64,000 bases of DNA from Heterobasidion occidentale (GCA_039111635.1 JBCAQO010000007.1:930001-994000), one strand, 5' to 3'. Numbered from the stretch's first letter, positions 19,491 through 31,215 are shown. Program-made: numbers and translations. Notes: generated by a model from the letters alone, not told the origin.

Positions 19491-20313
19491 TGTTAAGAGC
19501 CGGCTCATAACACATGATATATGATCACCTGATCATATGACACGCGGTCTATGACCAACGGATATGGCCTATACCCGGTGACCGACCCTTTGACTTCACC
19601 AACAGACATTGAGTTATCTTATCTTATCTTCTACCCCTGATCAGCGATCATGTCATCACAGTTACCTGAACGGTTCCTGTTCCTGGTTCCTGTCCCTGCC
19701 CCAACGGTTTGTTCGTTGATTCTTCGATCGTTGATTGTTTGCTTCTATTTACCTCGGTGCCTTAAGAAGCACGGACCTTCTGTCGATCTTGCCCTAAAGT
19801 AGTTTACGTATATATAGAACGAGCCAGATACCTGTATCGCCAGCTCGTTCACCTTTGTTACTCCCCACCTGTTCTTACTCTTGACCTTTGGTACTAGCCA
19901 TACCTCTGCTACATCATAGTCTTTGCCAATAGGCCAGACTCTTGATTGTCAATAGAACATCTGCTTGAGCATCGGTTTGACTTGCCCTGCGCTTCCCTCT
20001 ATCATCATCCTCGACCACTCAGTCGTCATATCAATACTGGCTGAGTTCTATACAGGACTAGCAGTATTCTACCTCGACTTTAGTGGACAGCATATCTACT
20101 GCCACCCAGGTCCGCATCAGGTCGTACCCGCACACCTGTGGGAAAACCTTTGTGCATTCCTGGAGACACGATACCATCACGAATCCCTCGTGCATCCCGA
20201 ATTACGCACACAAGTAGCCGCTGGTGCCTTTATCGGACGTACTTGGATTTGGCACGTCCCTCAGTGACTCAGGAGCCTCCTGGCACATCATGTGCGAAGA
20301 CCAGGTCTTAACA
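19491..20313 (+). repeat. Family C 5' LTR
   Basis: This is an 823-bp LTR with inverted ends TGTTAAGA and TCTTAACA. TATATATA (19809-19816) lies 33 nt before AGCTCGTTCA (19842-19851), the predicted RNA start, which pairs with the primer site at 20316-20325. Confidence 0.88.
19965..20267 (+). CDS. Protein-coding segment inside the family C LTR
   Basis: This frame of about 100 codons has no ATG. It reads LAEFYTGLAVFYLDFSGQH, IYCHPGPHQVVPAH, LWENLCAFLETRYHHESLVH and IGRTWIWHVPQ, and stops exactly 46 nt before the LTR end. Family B LTRs encode an alignable segment (RFYTGLAAYRVLSW, ICWTGEDHPVPPHH, EDLEDHLLNLFENKADNDPE, IHWSL) with a stop at the same distance. Being downstream of the predicted transcription start, it would lie in the leader (R/U5) of the element RNA, ahead of gag. 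It could be a short upstream protein or an exon of a longer one. No domain is recognised. Confidence 0.6.
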   Translation: MSIGLTCPALPSIIILDHSVVISILAEFYTGLAVFYLDFSGQHIYCHPGPHQVVPAHLWENLCAFLETRYHHESLVHPELRTQVAAGAFIGRTWIWHVPQ

Positions 20314-20315
20314 CT

Positions 20316-20325
20316 TGAACGAGCT
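20316..20325 (+). promoter_or_regulatory. Family C primer-binding site, self-priming type
   Basis: TGAACGAGCT lies just inside the LTR and is the exact reverse complement of AGCTCGTTCA at 19842-19851. Family B has the same ten bases in the same position. Confidence 0.72.
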
Positions 20326-20474
20326 CACCTGCCCCTGCCTCACTCTGGACGGACTACCCTCCCCAAACACCGAGATCGTCGGCGTCATCACCTTCCATTT
20401 ACACGAAGGCGATTTACGCCGAACGCACACACTCTCCATCACCCTTGTAGCAGAACCACCCGAGGTCATTAGCA

Positions 20475-21904
20475 GTGCACTTAACCAAATCACCGACAGT
20501 TTTTTCAGACCGCTACTCCATCATCCTCCATATTGATACCTACTCGAAAGGGACGGATACGTTACGTTCCCTATCTCCATCCGGATCACGCCCCACTACT
20601 CCAACCTTCGCCCAGCCAGCGAAGATGAGTACCGCCAAGACCCCGGAACCGGAACCCCCGGACAAAGCCTTTCGACTGCCCAGCGTACCAGACCGACTAC
20701 TGAAAGTCACTCAAGGAAACAGAAATTGGGTCCAGTACACGCAGAGATTCGGGGCGGTCGCCCTCCTAGCCAGAGCAGACGACCAACTCAAAAAGAAATA
20801 CTACCTGAGGGGACTCAAGAAAGAACTCGCCGTGCGAGTCCTTCAGGACGGAGTACCAGATCGTTTTTGAAGATCTAATAACTCAAACAGGGAAGCACAC
20901 GGAGTCAATGGAAGAAGAAGCTTTTCAAGAAGCCTACAGACCAATCCTATCGCCATACCAAGGAAGGAAAAGGAAGCGCGAAGGTACTGACAATGACATT
21001 TGTTTTAGTTGCAGTGAACCAGGACATTGGGCAAGGAACTGCCCAAACCAAAGGAACAAGAAGCCGAAGAAGACCCTATGGGAAAGGATGCAAGGAACCC
21101 CAGAACGGAACCGATACCAGGAAAAGAAGCTCGCGGAAGCTTCGGAGATACAGCATCTCTTGGAACAGATCTCGGATAGGCGCCAGCCAACGCCTATTCC
21201 GACAAGCAATCGGTTCTCGCCAATCGCACACTTATGCGAAAAAGTAGAAGAAGATCCCAGACCAGCCATCTCGATCTCTTCGATCTCTCAGATTGTAAAA
21301 ACAGGGGCACCATCACTTCGAATCAAAATAGATCTCATAGGATCCAATAGGACGGCAAGGACCACTGCGTTAATCGACAGCGGAGCAACCGGCAACTTCA
21401 TTAATCGCCGGTTCGTAGAGAAACATCGAGTTGCGACCATCCCCACTCGACCCATCCCCATAAATCATGTGGGAGGAGAATCACTAGGAAACATTACCGC
21501 ACGGGTAAACATAGGTGTTCGCATTCACGGAGAAAATCGCGGAACGCACCAGGAACGAACCTTACTATTTGTCTCGGACATAGGAAAGGAGGACGTGATT
21601 CTAGGAACAGACTGGTTGTTAAAACACAACCCAGAAGTCGACTGGCATGCCTACGGGCTGCACCTTACGAGATGCCCACCCTCCTGCCTAATACAAGGAG
21701 GGCCGGTCAAGGCCAAAAGAGCCTTTAGGAAGAAAACAATATTCCCCACCCTCGAGGAAAACAGGATAGAGGCCGAGGGCTATCAGCGCCGGGACTACAG
21801 CATCCCATCACAAAAGGCGGGAATACCTAGGACAGGCCGGAAAGTGGGAACACCACAGTACCACATCCGCGGACAATACCTAAAGATCCGGGGTTCACAA
21901 CCCG
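20475..21904 (+). pseudogene. Family C Gag and protease, frameshifted
   Basis: Gag (ATG at 20625, MSTAKTPEPEPPDKAFRLPS) is shortened. The sequence jumps from GNRNWVQ to YTQRFGAVALLARADDQLKK, leaving out most of the capsid domain seen in B. The frame then stops at 20868-20870 because of one extra T in a T run. In the shifted frame it continues EDLITQTGKHTESMEEEAFQ, with a CCHC knuckle CFSCSEPGHWARNC and the protease active site ALIDSGATGNFINRRF, followed by VILGTDWLLKHNPEVDW. A second frameshift near 21905 leads into the linker frame. The protease triad D-S-G is intact. Gag and protease appear to share one frame, unlike family A. Confidence 0.8.
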
Positions 21905-21908
21905 AAGG

Positions 21909-22323
21909 TTGAATGCGCATCTTCGCGCTCGGGCTAAACAAATGGAAGCCCCCACATGGGCCGAAGAAGATGCAACGGAAGATGGTAGCGGCAAGCCCGC
22001 ACTTTCCTCCACGAACCTAGACGAAGATGGAGTATACCTCGTCAGGTACCTAGAAACGGGAGCTCTAGAAGCACTGGAGCTATACAATGACTCCGAGGAA
22101 GGAGTAGACATCCACAGAGCCGAAACCGAAGAAAATTCGCGACCTTGGGGTACGCGCGAAGACAAATCGCGGCCTAGGGGCACGCGTGAAGACAAGGAAA
22201 ATCAGTCGCAGCCTTGGGGCGCGCGCAGAGAATTCAAGAATAAGTCGCAACCTAGGGGCAAGCGCGAAGACCCGCTCGGGCCAGAACCAAAGAAACAGAC
22301 CAAGCACACTAACTCACAGCGCT
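21909..22323 (+). pseudogene. Family C PR-RT linker, cut by the A2 insertion
   Basis: The frame reads PTWAEEDATEDGSGKPALSS, GVYLVRYLETGALEALELYN, DSEEGVDIHRAETEE and, at the end, KKQTKHTNSQRL, all matching family B. It is interrupted at 22324 by the A2 LTR. The middle carries a four-fold minisatellite (next entry) that B lacks. Confidence 0.8.
22134..22271 (+). repeat. In-frame coding minisatellite in the family C linker
   Basis: There are four imperfect units of about 30-40 bp encoding variants of SRPWGTREDK: SRPWGTREDK, SRPRGTREDK, SQPWGARRE and SQPRGKRED. All units remain in frame with the flanking conserved linker. Family B has a different, shorter sequence here. Confidence 0.75.
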
Positions 22324-22945
22324 TGTTACGAACGGCTCGTTCCGTAACCCAAGAGTAACAGGTTCTTCCCTAGGTCGCACAATGGACTGAGTGGTGGACG
22401 GAGTCTCGACTGTATCAGGCAACGATACAGGAGGGAATAGTGATTGGCTCTAAGAGTCCTGTATGCATAGATACAGGGGGAACGAAGAGCTTCGTATTCG
22501 AAGATACGAATGAACGAAAGAGAATAGACTGAAGATCCTCAGCCTATTCTATGGGCCTTATATACTGTATGGGGTATAGGGTAAGAGTCCGTGTGCTTCT
22601 CCAGGTTTCCATCCTAGGAGAGCTGTGGCCGCCGTCTTTCTCATCGGCGCCTACTCTTGTACTTCTCCAGTCGCACTGATCCATCATGGTGCGACGAGGT
22701 GCTTACCCATAAGCCCTAAACCCATGGCATGTGAATACGCCTCTTCATTACTGTGTGAACTCTGTGAGCCTCATGTCCCTCCAATATAGCCTCTACCGAT
22801 GTCTTGAAGAACCATCGGTCTTGTCGGCTCCTAAGGACATGCCGAATACCTTGGTGTACGCTCCGTAGTGGAGCCGCCTAGCATGTGATGCTTGATCCAT
22901 CGGTTAGACCGGCCGCAAAGGGCCCCGATCGGTCAAGTCATAACA
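22324..22945 (-). repeat. Family A2 3' LTR
   Basis: This is a 622-bp LTR in minus orientation, with GAACGGCTCGTTC near its end. It is nearly identical to 43682-44302 and distinct in subtype from the A1 LTRs. The polypurine tract lies at 22946-22958 on the minus strand. Confidence 0.92.
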
Positions 22946-25453
22946 TTACCCCCTTTCTAGGTCCCAACTCTGAGGGGACTACTCGCTTGAGCAGAAACGA
23001 GCTTCATCGTCATTCCACATACAATTGCTTGCTGGTCGTCAAAAACCGATTGGGATGCGTCTTCCCAATATCACTTCGTTTTCTGGGGCGAAGACCGACC
23101 TATGTCGTTTACAACGCCTAGGAGTTTTCCGTCTCCGTTGAGCTGTTTGATTTGAAGTCCTGCAGTATCAGCCACAATACTGTGTTTCTCCTCGGTGTTC
23201 TTCCTTCACCGTACGTTTTGTGTGAGTACGCTCCTAGAGTCAATAGGCAGCTACTCGACCAGGGCTCCCTGGTAGGTTTGATGAGCCAGTGTCATCTGGC
23301 GACGATGCAGAAAGGTGTTGTGTGCGAATGATTATAGGATGAAATAGAAACTCGTCTGTGGATGGGTGTGTGTCGTTCTTCTTTCAAAGTGCCGAAGGCC
23401 ATGTCTCAGTGTTTCCAGGATAGATCTTCATCTCCTTGATCTCCGGTATCGAGGGGGACTCCAGGTGTGTGGGTTGATCGCTTTACTAAGGCTTAGGCCC
23501 ACCAACCTATCAAGAGCGAACATTTCTCTTGACTTGTCTTGAGTCCGGCAAGACCCCTTTGAAGATCCCTAACTCTGTCAGCCCCATACGGTGGCCTTGT
23601 CAGGTTAGAGATTGAGTGTTCGTCCAGAGTTTGTTTTCACAAAGGTATTGGACACGAGGTAAGGATTTTGAAGAATAGACTTTGAACCCCATGGTCTCTT
23701 GAATAGACCATGGTATCCACCTTGACGGTAATTATGTGGGGTCAGCGTAAGGTATGCTGGTAGTTTTAACGTCGTGCCGGACGTCCGTAGTTTTGCGTCT
23801 TTGCGGACGTCGGCTAGTTTATCCTTAAGTCGTCGCGGACTGAGGCTAGTTTATACAGAAGTCGTTGCGGACTGCCCTGCTAGTTTATGCCAAGGTCGTT
23901 GCGGACCTATCCATCTTCCAACGTAGGAGTACCTGTAAACAAAATGGTAGACCATTTCTGTGCGCCGGAACATTCATCGGTGATGCACATAGGGCCCTAG
24001 ACCAAGTACAGCCATCTTGACAGGGTTCCCATTGAGGAAGGATGGTGACGGTTTATACTATATCAAACCGGATAATATAGAGTTGCGAGAATAGACTGGA
24101 AGCCTATTTTGACACAACTCACATGGCCCTGTAAATGAAGGGCAGCTCAGTTTATCATCATGAAGGACGGCAACTAGTTTATAGTCATTGCGGACGTCCG
24201 CTATCGCCTGGCTTGAACCTCCCGAGCCTCGATAGATTTAATCCTCCGGGGTGAGGGTAGTTTAAGGTCATTTCGGACTAGTTGATGGTCAAGGTCGTGA
24301 CCATCAACCACGTCTCCTATACTTGAAGGAGTAAATAGTTTATCGTCATTGCGGACTAGATCAACATCGTGGCGTCAACAACGATGTCGATCGACATCTC
24401 CCTATGCTGAAAGGAGTGGTAGTTTAACGTCTTTGCGGACGTTCGTAGTTTTACATCGTTGCGGATGATCCCGTAGTTTTACATCGTTGCGGATGAATGC
24501 AACACGAGGCACGGTCCCAGTTGCCTCTAGACTGGCCCTTGAAGCGGAATCCTTGCTTCGGACTTCAAGGGTAGAATGGGCGCACCATGGAGTAGTTGTG
24601 GTCTTTGTCGTCGAAAGACTGACAACCCGCTCCATGTCCCCAAACCCCTCGCACGGAATTGAACCGTGTCGACCCCATATTCTTTTACTGTAGGGCGTAT
24701 GGAATATGGAAGCGCCTCGACCTAGTCGGCAGGGTTCTGCAACGGTGGAGGCCCTCACTTCCACCGTCTGCCAGAATACAACCACGCTCCGAGGGTCTTG
24801 GCAGTTAGCGTCGTTCCGGACGGTAACTAGTTTATCGTCATTGCGGACCAAGCCTTTCGTAGTTTTACATCGTTGCGGATGTTAAAACTGTCCACTCCAC
24901 AAACAATTGGCTTCCTGTCCCACAAATGGATTTGATACAGAGCACTTTGGGTTACCAAGCCAAGCCTCGTCGATGTTTCCCTCATCGATCCAGGGTTTGA
25001 GTTATCCTCCGGTGTTTGTCCTTCACCGGCTACGTTTTGTTTTGGAGTACGTCCCAAGCAGTGTCGTCTGCTCTCGGTTTGTTGAGCCAGTCCTCAACTT
25101 CTGGCGGTGGTGCCAGGAAGGCGTCTTGTGCGAGTGACTTCCATGAAGGACCTCCTAATGTGGAAAGGGTCCTGTAAAACTGGGGATCCAAGCGGGGACG
25201 CCCGATTCGCTGTCAGAATACCTCTTGACAGTGAGAGTGTTAACATCGCTCCGTCTTGTCTTGGGGAGCTTGAAAGAAAGAAACATAAGTAGCCAGGAGT
25301 CCTCGACACCTCCTGCCTTCTTATCTTTTCGCAGTTTAACGTCATGCAGGACGTTCGTTCCGGCGTCCTGTGCGTGAAACCGGTACCTGTGATGCGGAGG
25401 GTCCTTTCCTCTCCGTCATCATGTTAAAACCAGGGGTTCCTCAACTCCCTGGT
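22946..25453 (-). other. Family A2 3' non-coding region with motif array
   Basis: This is the counterpart of 16695-19228. About 15 copies of the same motif, read on the minus strand, lie between 23761 and 25352. On the plus strand they appear as TAGTTTA followed by TTGCGGAC-type ends; clear copies are near 23788, 23814, 23846, 23880, 24175, 24336, 24420, 24451, 24473, 24828 and 24860. Adjacent duplicates (24451 and 24473) and missing ones relative to A1 show that copies come and go while the motif is kept. The double hairpin is at 24652-24711. The 185-bp duplication of A1 is single here. Confidence 0.8.
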
Positions 25454-26827
25454 TTAGTATCCTCCGCCAATGTCTCCATAATCCCCATATCCTTCATCTG
25501 GCCGATAATAGGGGTCGACGTCGTCGTAATTGTCGCCTTCGACCTCGTCCCAGGCGTCTAGTTCCGCTCGAGTCCAGGAAGTAGTTCGCTGAGTCGGGCG
25601 CTGGCGGATTGGAGTTCTTCTACCAATGTGTGGATGCGCTCCTTCAGGTCGATTATCTCGAAGACGGTTTGGAGTCGGCGAATCTCTTGGTCGAGCTCTT
25701 CTAGGACTGCTTCGCCTGGGTTGAGGGGTTGCCCTTGTTCTCTGGCTCCCTCGTCCCTCATTCCTCCTGTACCTTGGAGGATGCTCCTCATTGCTGCCTC
25801 CTGCGTCCTGCCCGGTGGATTGTCCTGCCGATATGGGAGGAAAGGCCTCTCGGTCTCTTCGTGCCTGTCGTTGGACCGTAGCCCAGACGTATTCGGTCTG
25901 GGTGGATGCGTCTCGGCTGCTTGTGGCCGGTACCGCTCTGCTAGCTTCGCTCCATGGTTGGACGCGGAATGGGTCAGTCCGAACGGGACGGGCGTGACTT
26001 GAATGTCCTGTGTCGGTGCGCGAGATGAGGGCGGGTAGGAGCTCCAGATTGATGAAGGAGGAGAACTCGTCCGGATGAATGAGTAGGGCGTAAGCCCCAT
26101 TATTTCCTCGGGCATACCAGGAGGCGGCCCTATGATCATCTGCATAGGCCAGAAGCCTGACCTGGTCGCTCGCATCAGCGAGGCGTCGGGGTATGTCGTC
26201 GCTCTCGCTTCCCGGTTGCCCTGCGAAGAAGTTAGCGAGCCTTTGTAAGGCCAGCGCTGTGGCCATCTGAATTACCGCGGAGATGGTGGTGCGCTGGAGT
26301 AGTGCGTCTCCTAGCCCTTCCAACTCTCCGGGGTGCAGATCTCGACTACTGGTAGGGGGTCCTCTGGTCCTGGCAGCTGATGTACCAGTCGTTGCTGGTT
26401 CTTGTACACCTGCCTCAACAGTTGTAGGCGATGCCAGGTTCGAAGGGTTTCCTGGTCTTCTTCCGCCTCTCGTCTCCTGTCTTGCGTCTCCTTGAGCCAA
26501 CGCTGTCGTCGGTCGCGGAGGCGTTGACGGAGCATGCCTTCCTTCTGTTTGACGTCCTTCATCGTGCTCGTCATGAGCTCTCTCAAACCGTGGTGAGGCT
26601 CGGGAACCCGTTCGATCTTCGACGGTGAGCGCGGTTTGGTGGACACTGATTTGTACAGGAACTCCTTCTGGAGTCGTTGGGCGGCTGCTTCGGCTAGGGC
26701 GTCCAGTGTCGGGGTTGGCCACGGCAGAATGATGTCTGGCGAGGGGTTTCTTGAAGGAGGAGGTAGTCCCGTCATCGATGAGCATGGCACGTCCAGGGGA
26801 GTAATCAAGGGAGGAGTGGTCGGACAT
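25454..26827 (-). CDS. Family A2 extra ORF (457 aa) with overlapping +1 frames
   Basis: This is the homologue of 15315-16694. It is fully open although gag and pol of the same element are riddled with frameshifts. The +1 segments at 26808-26311 and 26175-25558 are also open. The central 130 residues of frame 0 are identical to A1, and the helical +1 segments are better conserved than frame 0 at the N-terminal end. Persistence of two open frames in an otherwise decayed copy is unexpected. Function unknown. Confidence 0.7.
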   Translation of the reverse strand: MSDHSSLDYSPGRAMLIDDGTTSSFKKPLARHHSAVANPDTGRPSRSSRPTTPEGVPVQISVHQTALTVEDRTGSRASPRFERAHDEHDEGRQTEGRHAPSTPPRPTTALAQGDARQETRGGRRPGNPSNLASPTTVEAGVQEPATTGTSAARTRGPPTSSRDLHPGELEGLGDALLQRTTISAVIQMATALALQRLANFFAGQPGSESDDIPRRLADASDQVRLLAYADDHRAASWYARGNNGAYALLIHPDEFSSFINLELLPALISRTDTGHSSHARPVRTDPFRVQPWSEASRAVPATSSRDASTQTEYVWATVQRQARRDREAFPPISAGQSTGQDAGGSNEEHPPRYRRNEGRGSQRTRATPQPRRSSPRRARPRDSPTPNRLRDNRPEGAHPHIGRRTPIRQRPTQRTTSWTRAELDAWDEVEGDNYDDVDPYYRPDEGYGDYGDIGGGY

Positions 26828-26889
26828 GTACTGGGGAGGATTCTTGCTTTGAAAGAGGGGGGGGTGCCTCCCTTTTTATATCTTTCTAA

Positions 26890-29633
26890 AGCCTAATCGC
26901 CGCTGGTCGGGGCTTGTCTGGGTAGCTTTCGTGGAATTCACGAAGCGCCTCGTCGGCCGTATCTTTGAGGAGGGCAAAGGGTTCCCAGTGTTATCGGCCT
27001 CGGAGTATCCGACCCACTTGACAAGGTACTTGGTCCTCGTCCCTGGCGTCTTGAATCTAGAATGGCCTCCACTTCGTAGTGCTCTTCTTCATTCAAGATC
27101 TCTGGGGCAGGTCTGGGGAAGTTCCTTCCGTGGGCTTCTGTCTCATGATATTCCGTGAGTATGGAGGCGTGAAACACCGGGTGTATCTTCCATGTTTCGG
27201 GTATTTCCAACCGATAAGCCAGAGGGCCGATTCTTTCAGTCACTGAAAAGGGGCCATAGCGTCTAGGTGCCAGCTTGAATTTCGGGATGAGTCGTCCGAA
27301 TATGGGTTCCTTCTAACCAAACTTGGGTTCCTACTTCCCATTGCGGAAGTTTCCTGTGTAGGTCCCGGTCCTTGGCGTGCTGCGCTGCTATTTGTAGACT
27401 TGCGGCCGCATCCTCTTGGACTTCTTTGATTAGTCGCAAACGTTCAGTTACTGCGGGCCCCTTGGTCTCCAGAGCTGAGTCGACCGAATATGGTGGGTTG
27501 AACCCGTAAAGGACTTCAAACGGCGACTTCCCCGTGGCGGAGTGTCTTCGGGTGTTGTGGGAGAATTCTGCGAAGGGGATCAAGTCTACCCAGTTATCTT
27601 GATGGTAGTTGCAGAAAACTCGCAGGAATTGCTCGATATCTTGGTTTACCCGTTCTGTTTCTCCGTCCGTTTGGGGGTGATAGGCCGTGCTGAGGGCAGG
27701 GGTGATTCCCATTCCTTTCCATAGTTCCCTTGTGAACTTTGCAGCAAATTGAGGACCTCTGTCGGACACCACTTTGGTTGGCAAACCATATCGTTTGAAC
27801 ACATTGTCCTGGAAGAGCATCGTGGTTTCTTCGGCCGTGATTGTCTTCTTGCACGGAGTTATGACTATTCCTTTTGACAGACCCTGATCGACTACCACAT
27901 TGATCGAGTCGTAGCCTCTGCTTTCTGGAGGTCTGTTACGAAGTCGGTGGAGATAAAGCGCCATGGGGCGTTTGTGGTTTCCAGCGGTTGGATCGGTGGA
28001 TGGGTCCTATAGGGAAGGTTCTTGTAGATTGGCAGACTGCACCATCCACATATGCGTGTACGAATTTGGTCATGCTTGACCACCAGTAATGGCGTTGGAC
28101 CAATTCTAAGGTCGTTGCTCGGCCCGGGTGTCCTGTGGCCATAGTGTCATGGTGCGTTTTGACAATCATTCGTCGAAGGAGGTCGTCCTTTGGACGCATA
28201 TGTAACCGTCGCGCCTGTGATGCCCTCTTCATGTGTCCATTTTCCTAGGTCGCCCTTCATTGCGTTTGGACCTTTTTCAGCAGTTTCTTGAGGGCGAACA
28301 TCAACCAGCAAATCGTTGTTCCGAGCGCGAGTGTCGAATAAGGGAGAGGATATCCGAGGATACGAGCTCCGTTGCTTTGACGTGTATGCCTTCGCTTGGC
28401 TCTACTAGAGTTTCGTCTGCTGGACTCGGTGAAAAGTCTGGACGGGAGTAGAGTCTGTGCCTTGTTATCAGATTCCACCCCCTCACTAAGGTCTGGACGC
28501 CTGGACAGAGCATCGGCATGATTAGTGGTTCCAGCTTTGTAACTGAGCTGGAAGTCAAATCGGGACAAAAACAGACTCCAGCGCGCTTGTCGCCTTGACA
28601 GGTCACGCGCCGTTTTAAAGTGTTCTAGGTTTTATGGTCCGTCCAGACTTCAAAGGGTGTCGAGCGCCTTCGAGGTAGTGTTTCCAGTGTTCCAGTGCCT
28701 TGATGATGGCGAGGAGTTCGCGATCATGCACGTCGTAATTTCGTTCGGCCGGTGAGAACGATCCTGAGAGGTATGCCCAGGGTGCCAGTCGTTATCAGGT
28801 CCTTCCTGTAAGAGGACTGCACCATATGCTGCGAGGGAAGCGCGGTAACAAGACGGTAAGGGCGCATCGGGTCAGGGTACAACAGGACGGGTCGGCTGAT
28901 GAAGATCTTCTTCAGTCGATCAAACGCCTGTTGGCACTCCGTGGTCCAGTCCCATTTCACATCCTTCTTTGTGAGGTCATGCAGGGGCCGAGCGATCAGA
29001 GAATTTATCATGAATCGTCGGTAGAAGTTCCCTAAGCCTAAGAAAGAGCGGATGTCGCGAACTGTGCGGGGAGTGGGCCATTCCTGGATAGCTTCAATCT
29101 TCGAGTCTTCCATAGCGACGTGGTCCTTTGAGATCGTGTACCCAAGGTATTCAACTTTTCCTTGTGGAACTCGCACTTTCTCTGGTTTGAGGTAGAGATC
29201 GTTGTCGCGCAGGATTTGGAGGACTCGCCGAAGAATCACAATGTGTTCCGCTGTGGTCTTCGTGAAGATGAGGTCGTCCATATATACCGTTATCTTCCGG
29301 GCCAGGAGGAGTTCTTGGAAGATCATGTTCATCATGGCTTGGAAGGTTCCTGGGGAGTTACAGAGCCCAAAGAACATCAACCGTGGGCTCGAAAAGTCCC
29401 AAGGGTGTGACGAAGGCCGCCTTGGATTCGTCTCCCTTCTTGATGCGCACGTTGTTATATCCCCACCGAACATCGAGCTTTGAGAACACCGTTGCGCCTT
29501 TAATGATATCCAATAGTTCTTGGATTAATGGCAGGGGGGTGACATCTCGAATAGTGTGTTCGTTAAGGTGGCGATAGTCTTGTACCGGACGGAGCTTCCC
29601 ATCTTTCTTGCCTATGAAAAAGAAAGAGGCCGC
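26890..29633 (-). pseudogene. Family A2 pol, 3' portion (RT to chromodomain)
   Basis: Fragments in changing frames cover RT ([31 protein letters not shown] with one codon missing inside the motif region), RNase H (DRELLAI glutamate retained), integrase (VSDRGPQF, YHPQTDGETERVNQ) and chromodomain (EVEAILDSRRQGRG, then a shift). At least six frameshifts are present. The sequence is interrupted at 29633, in the codons before KKDGK, by family D. The upstream part continues at 40825. CCGC on both sides of D is the target duplication. Confidence 0.88.
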
Positions 29634-30709
29634 TGATGAGCATGCACCCGCGCTAGGGTCCGAGGGAGGTATTTGGGAAGCTTTGGGGAGATACCGAACA
29701 GCGCTAGACAAATACCGAAGACGCCGACTCGCACCGAACACGGTCGGTCCCTACCCGACCGACCGCAAGCCACCGAAGGACGTTCGGCAGCACTTGGGTC
29801 AGTTCGCTTACACTTCACATACTTACCGTAACCGCACAGGAGTGTTACAATAGGTGTTTACGAGATCGGAGCCAGTATTCCGGGTCGGCCGATGTGCTCC
29901 GTGAGTCGGTCGCTCCTTATCGCTTATCTTCCCGACTTCCACATGGTCGGTCAAATGTGATCTTGCCCATTACTTGGCCACCCTGGTCGTACGTTACTTC
30001 CTTCCTATTTTCATTGGTTCTTCAACGCCTGTTCCTGCTACCTACGCTCGGGGCGACGGATCCCGAACGGTCGGGATTTCGCCATCGCTGATTAACTTTT
30101 ACCTTATCACCTTCGGAACCCATATGGACATCTCACCTACCTTCTTATCTTCTCTGTTCGCTAGGGCTTGGCGCCCAGTCGACATCTACTCTCATTTCTT
30201 GTTCAAAATCATACTTAGGGATCTGTTTACTATAAAACCTACATACAACTCTGGAATAAACCAGCTTTCGCACCCCACAGTTCAGAGCTCATCCGCACTC
30301 GTCGCAACCATCGAAATCGTCTTCGTCGACTTCCGAAAACTTGTCATCCTCGTCGTTCGGCCTCATTCGCGTTCGTACTCGTCTCTTCGCTCGTAACCCC
30401 CGTCCTCCCTCGTATATTGTCAGAGTCCCGTGTGGCTCTTGAAGCACGTAGTTGTCGGTCGCGACACTACCCTTCTCGTTACCGACCGAATCCCCGACAC
30501 AACCGACCGAACGTTCGGTCGGTGTTCGGTGCAGTCCCGAAACCGTTCGGGCGCTATAATCTCACACTCCCCGTTGCTTCTCTGTTCGCCTTCAATTTCT
30601 AAAGTCATCACTAACAATTCCTTGTGTATTAGATACTAGCTCCAGCACCCCTGCATTAGAGGTTGTTTTAGTGTTGTGCTCAGCACTTAGAGCCACCTCT
30701 AGCGTATCA
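29634..30709 (+). repeat. Family D 5' LTR
   Basis: It has TG..CA ends and a TATA box TATAAAAC at 30231-30238. It contains the inverted word GACCGAACGTTCGGTC near 30505-30520 and repeated CGTTCGG words. It is nearly identical to 39744-40820. Confidence 0.93.
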
Positions 30710-30712
30710 TTT

Positions 30713-30730
30713 TGGAGCCCACCGCGAGGG
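30713..30730 (+). promoter_or_regulatory. Family D primer-binding site, tRNA type
   Basis: TGGAGCCCACCGCGAGGG begins four bases after the LTR. It starts with TGG, complementary to a tRNA CCA end, unlike families A-C, which have self-priming sites. The tRNA was not identified. Confidence 0.6.
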
Positions 30731-31215
30731 GTTAGTATTCAAAATTACCTCAAGAATCTACGTCGCTCGTCCCGACCAACAGCGGAGCGCGAAGAACGAC
30801 AAACAGTTATCGATAGCTTCAATACTCAGGAAACATCTGCCGACCGAAGTTTGTTCGGAGACGCCGATATAGTCCCGGAGCATCTAGCCCACCATCACTA
30901 TCTTGATCTTGAATCCTCGCCATCGCTCTCGCCGCCACCCGACTCCACTTTCTTCTTAACCCCACCGTCGTCGCCGAACCGATCGCTACTCCCGCCGATT
31001 TCCCCCATCCTCGACACCTTGCGCTCTTAGAACAATCACCTCTGTCTCCTATACCATCTCTCCACGACTCCATCTCGCCGTTAATCCCACGCAGCCCCGT
31101 CTTCTGGACGCCGACCATCCGACCAACTTCGCTAGAACGCTCCTTCGAACCAGCGACTCCATCCCCGATCACCTTAGCAAACAATACCTTCTCCCCCACC
31201 TTTGACTTTCTCACT

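Larger units (their letters stand above)
19491..22323 (+). mobile_element. Family C Ty3/gypsy retrotransposon, 5' part only
   Basis: This comprises a 5' LTR (19491-20313), a self-priming site, a shortened gag, protease and the PR-RT linker. It is inserted in the 3' LTR of A1 and cut off at 22323 by the A2 element. RT, RNase H, integrase and the 3' LTR are not present. Protein similarity (DSGATG protease, GVYLVRYLETG, EEGVDIHRAE, KQTKHTNSQRL) shows it is a relative of family B. The LTR ends, post-LTR primer site and LTR-encoded segment agree with that. Confidence 0.88.
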
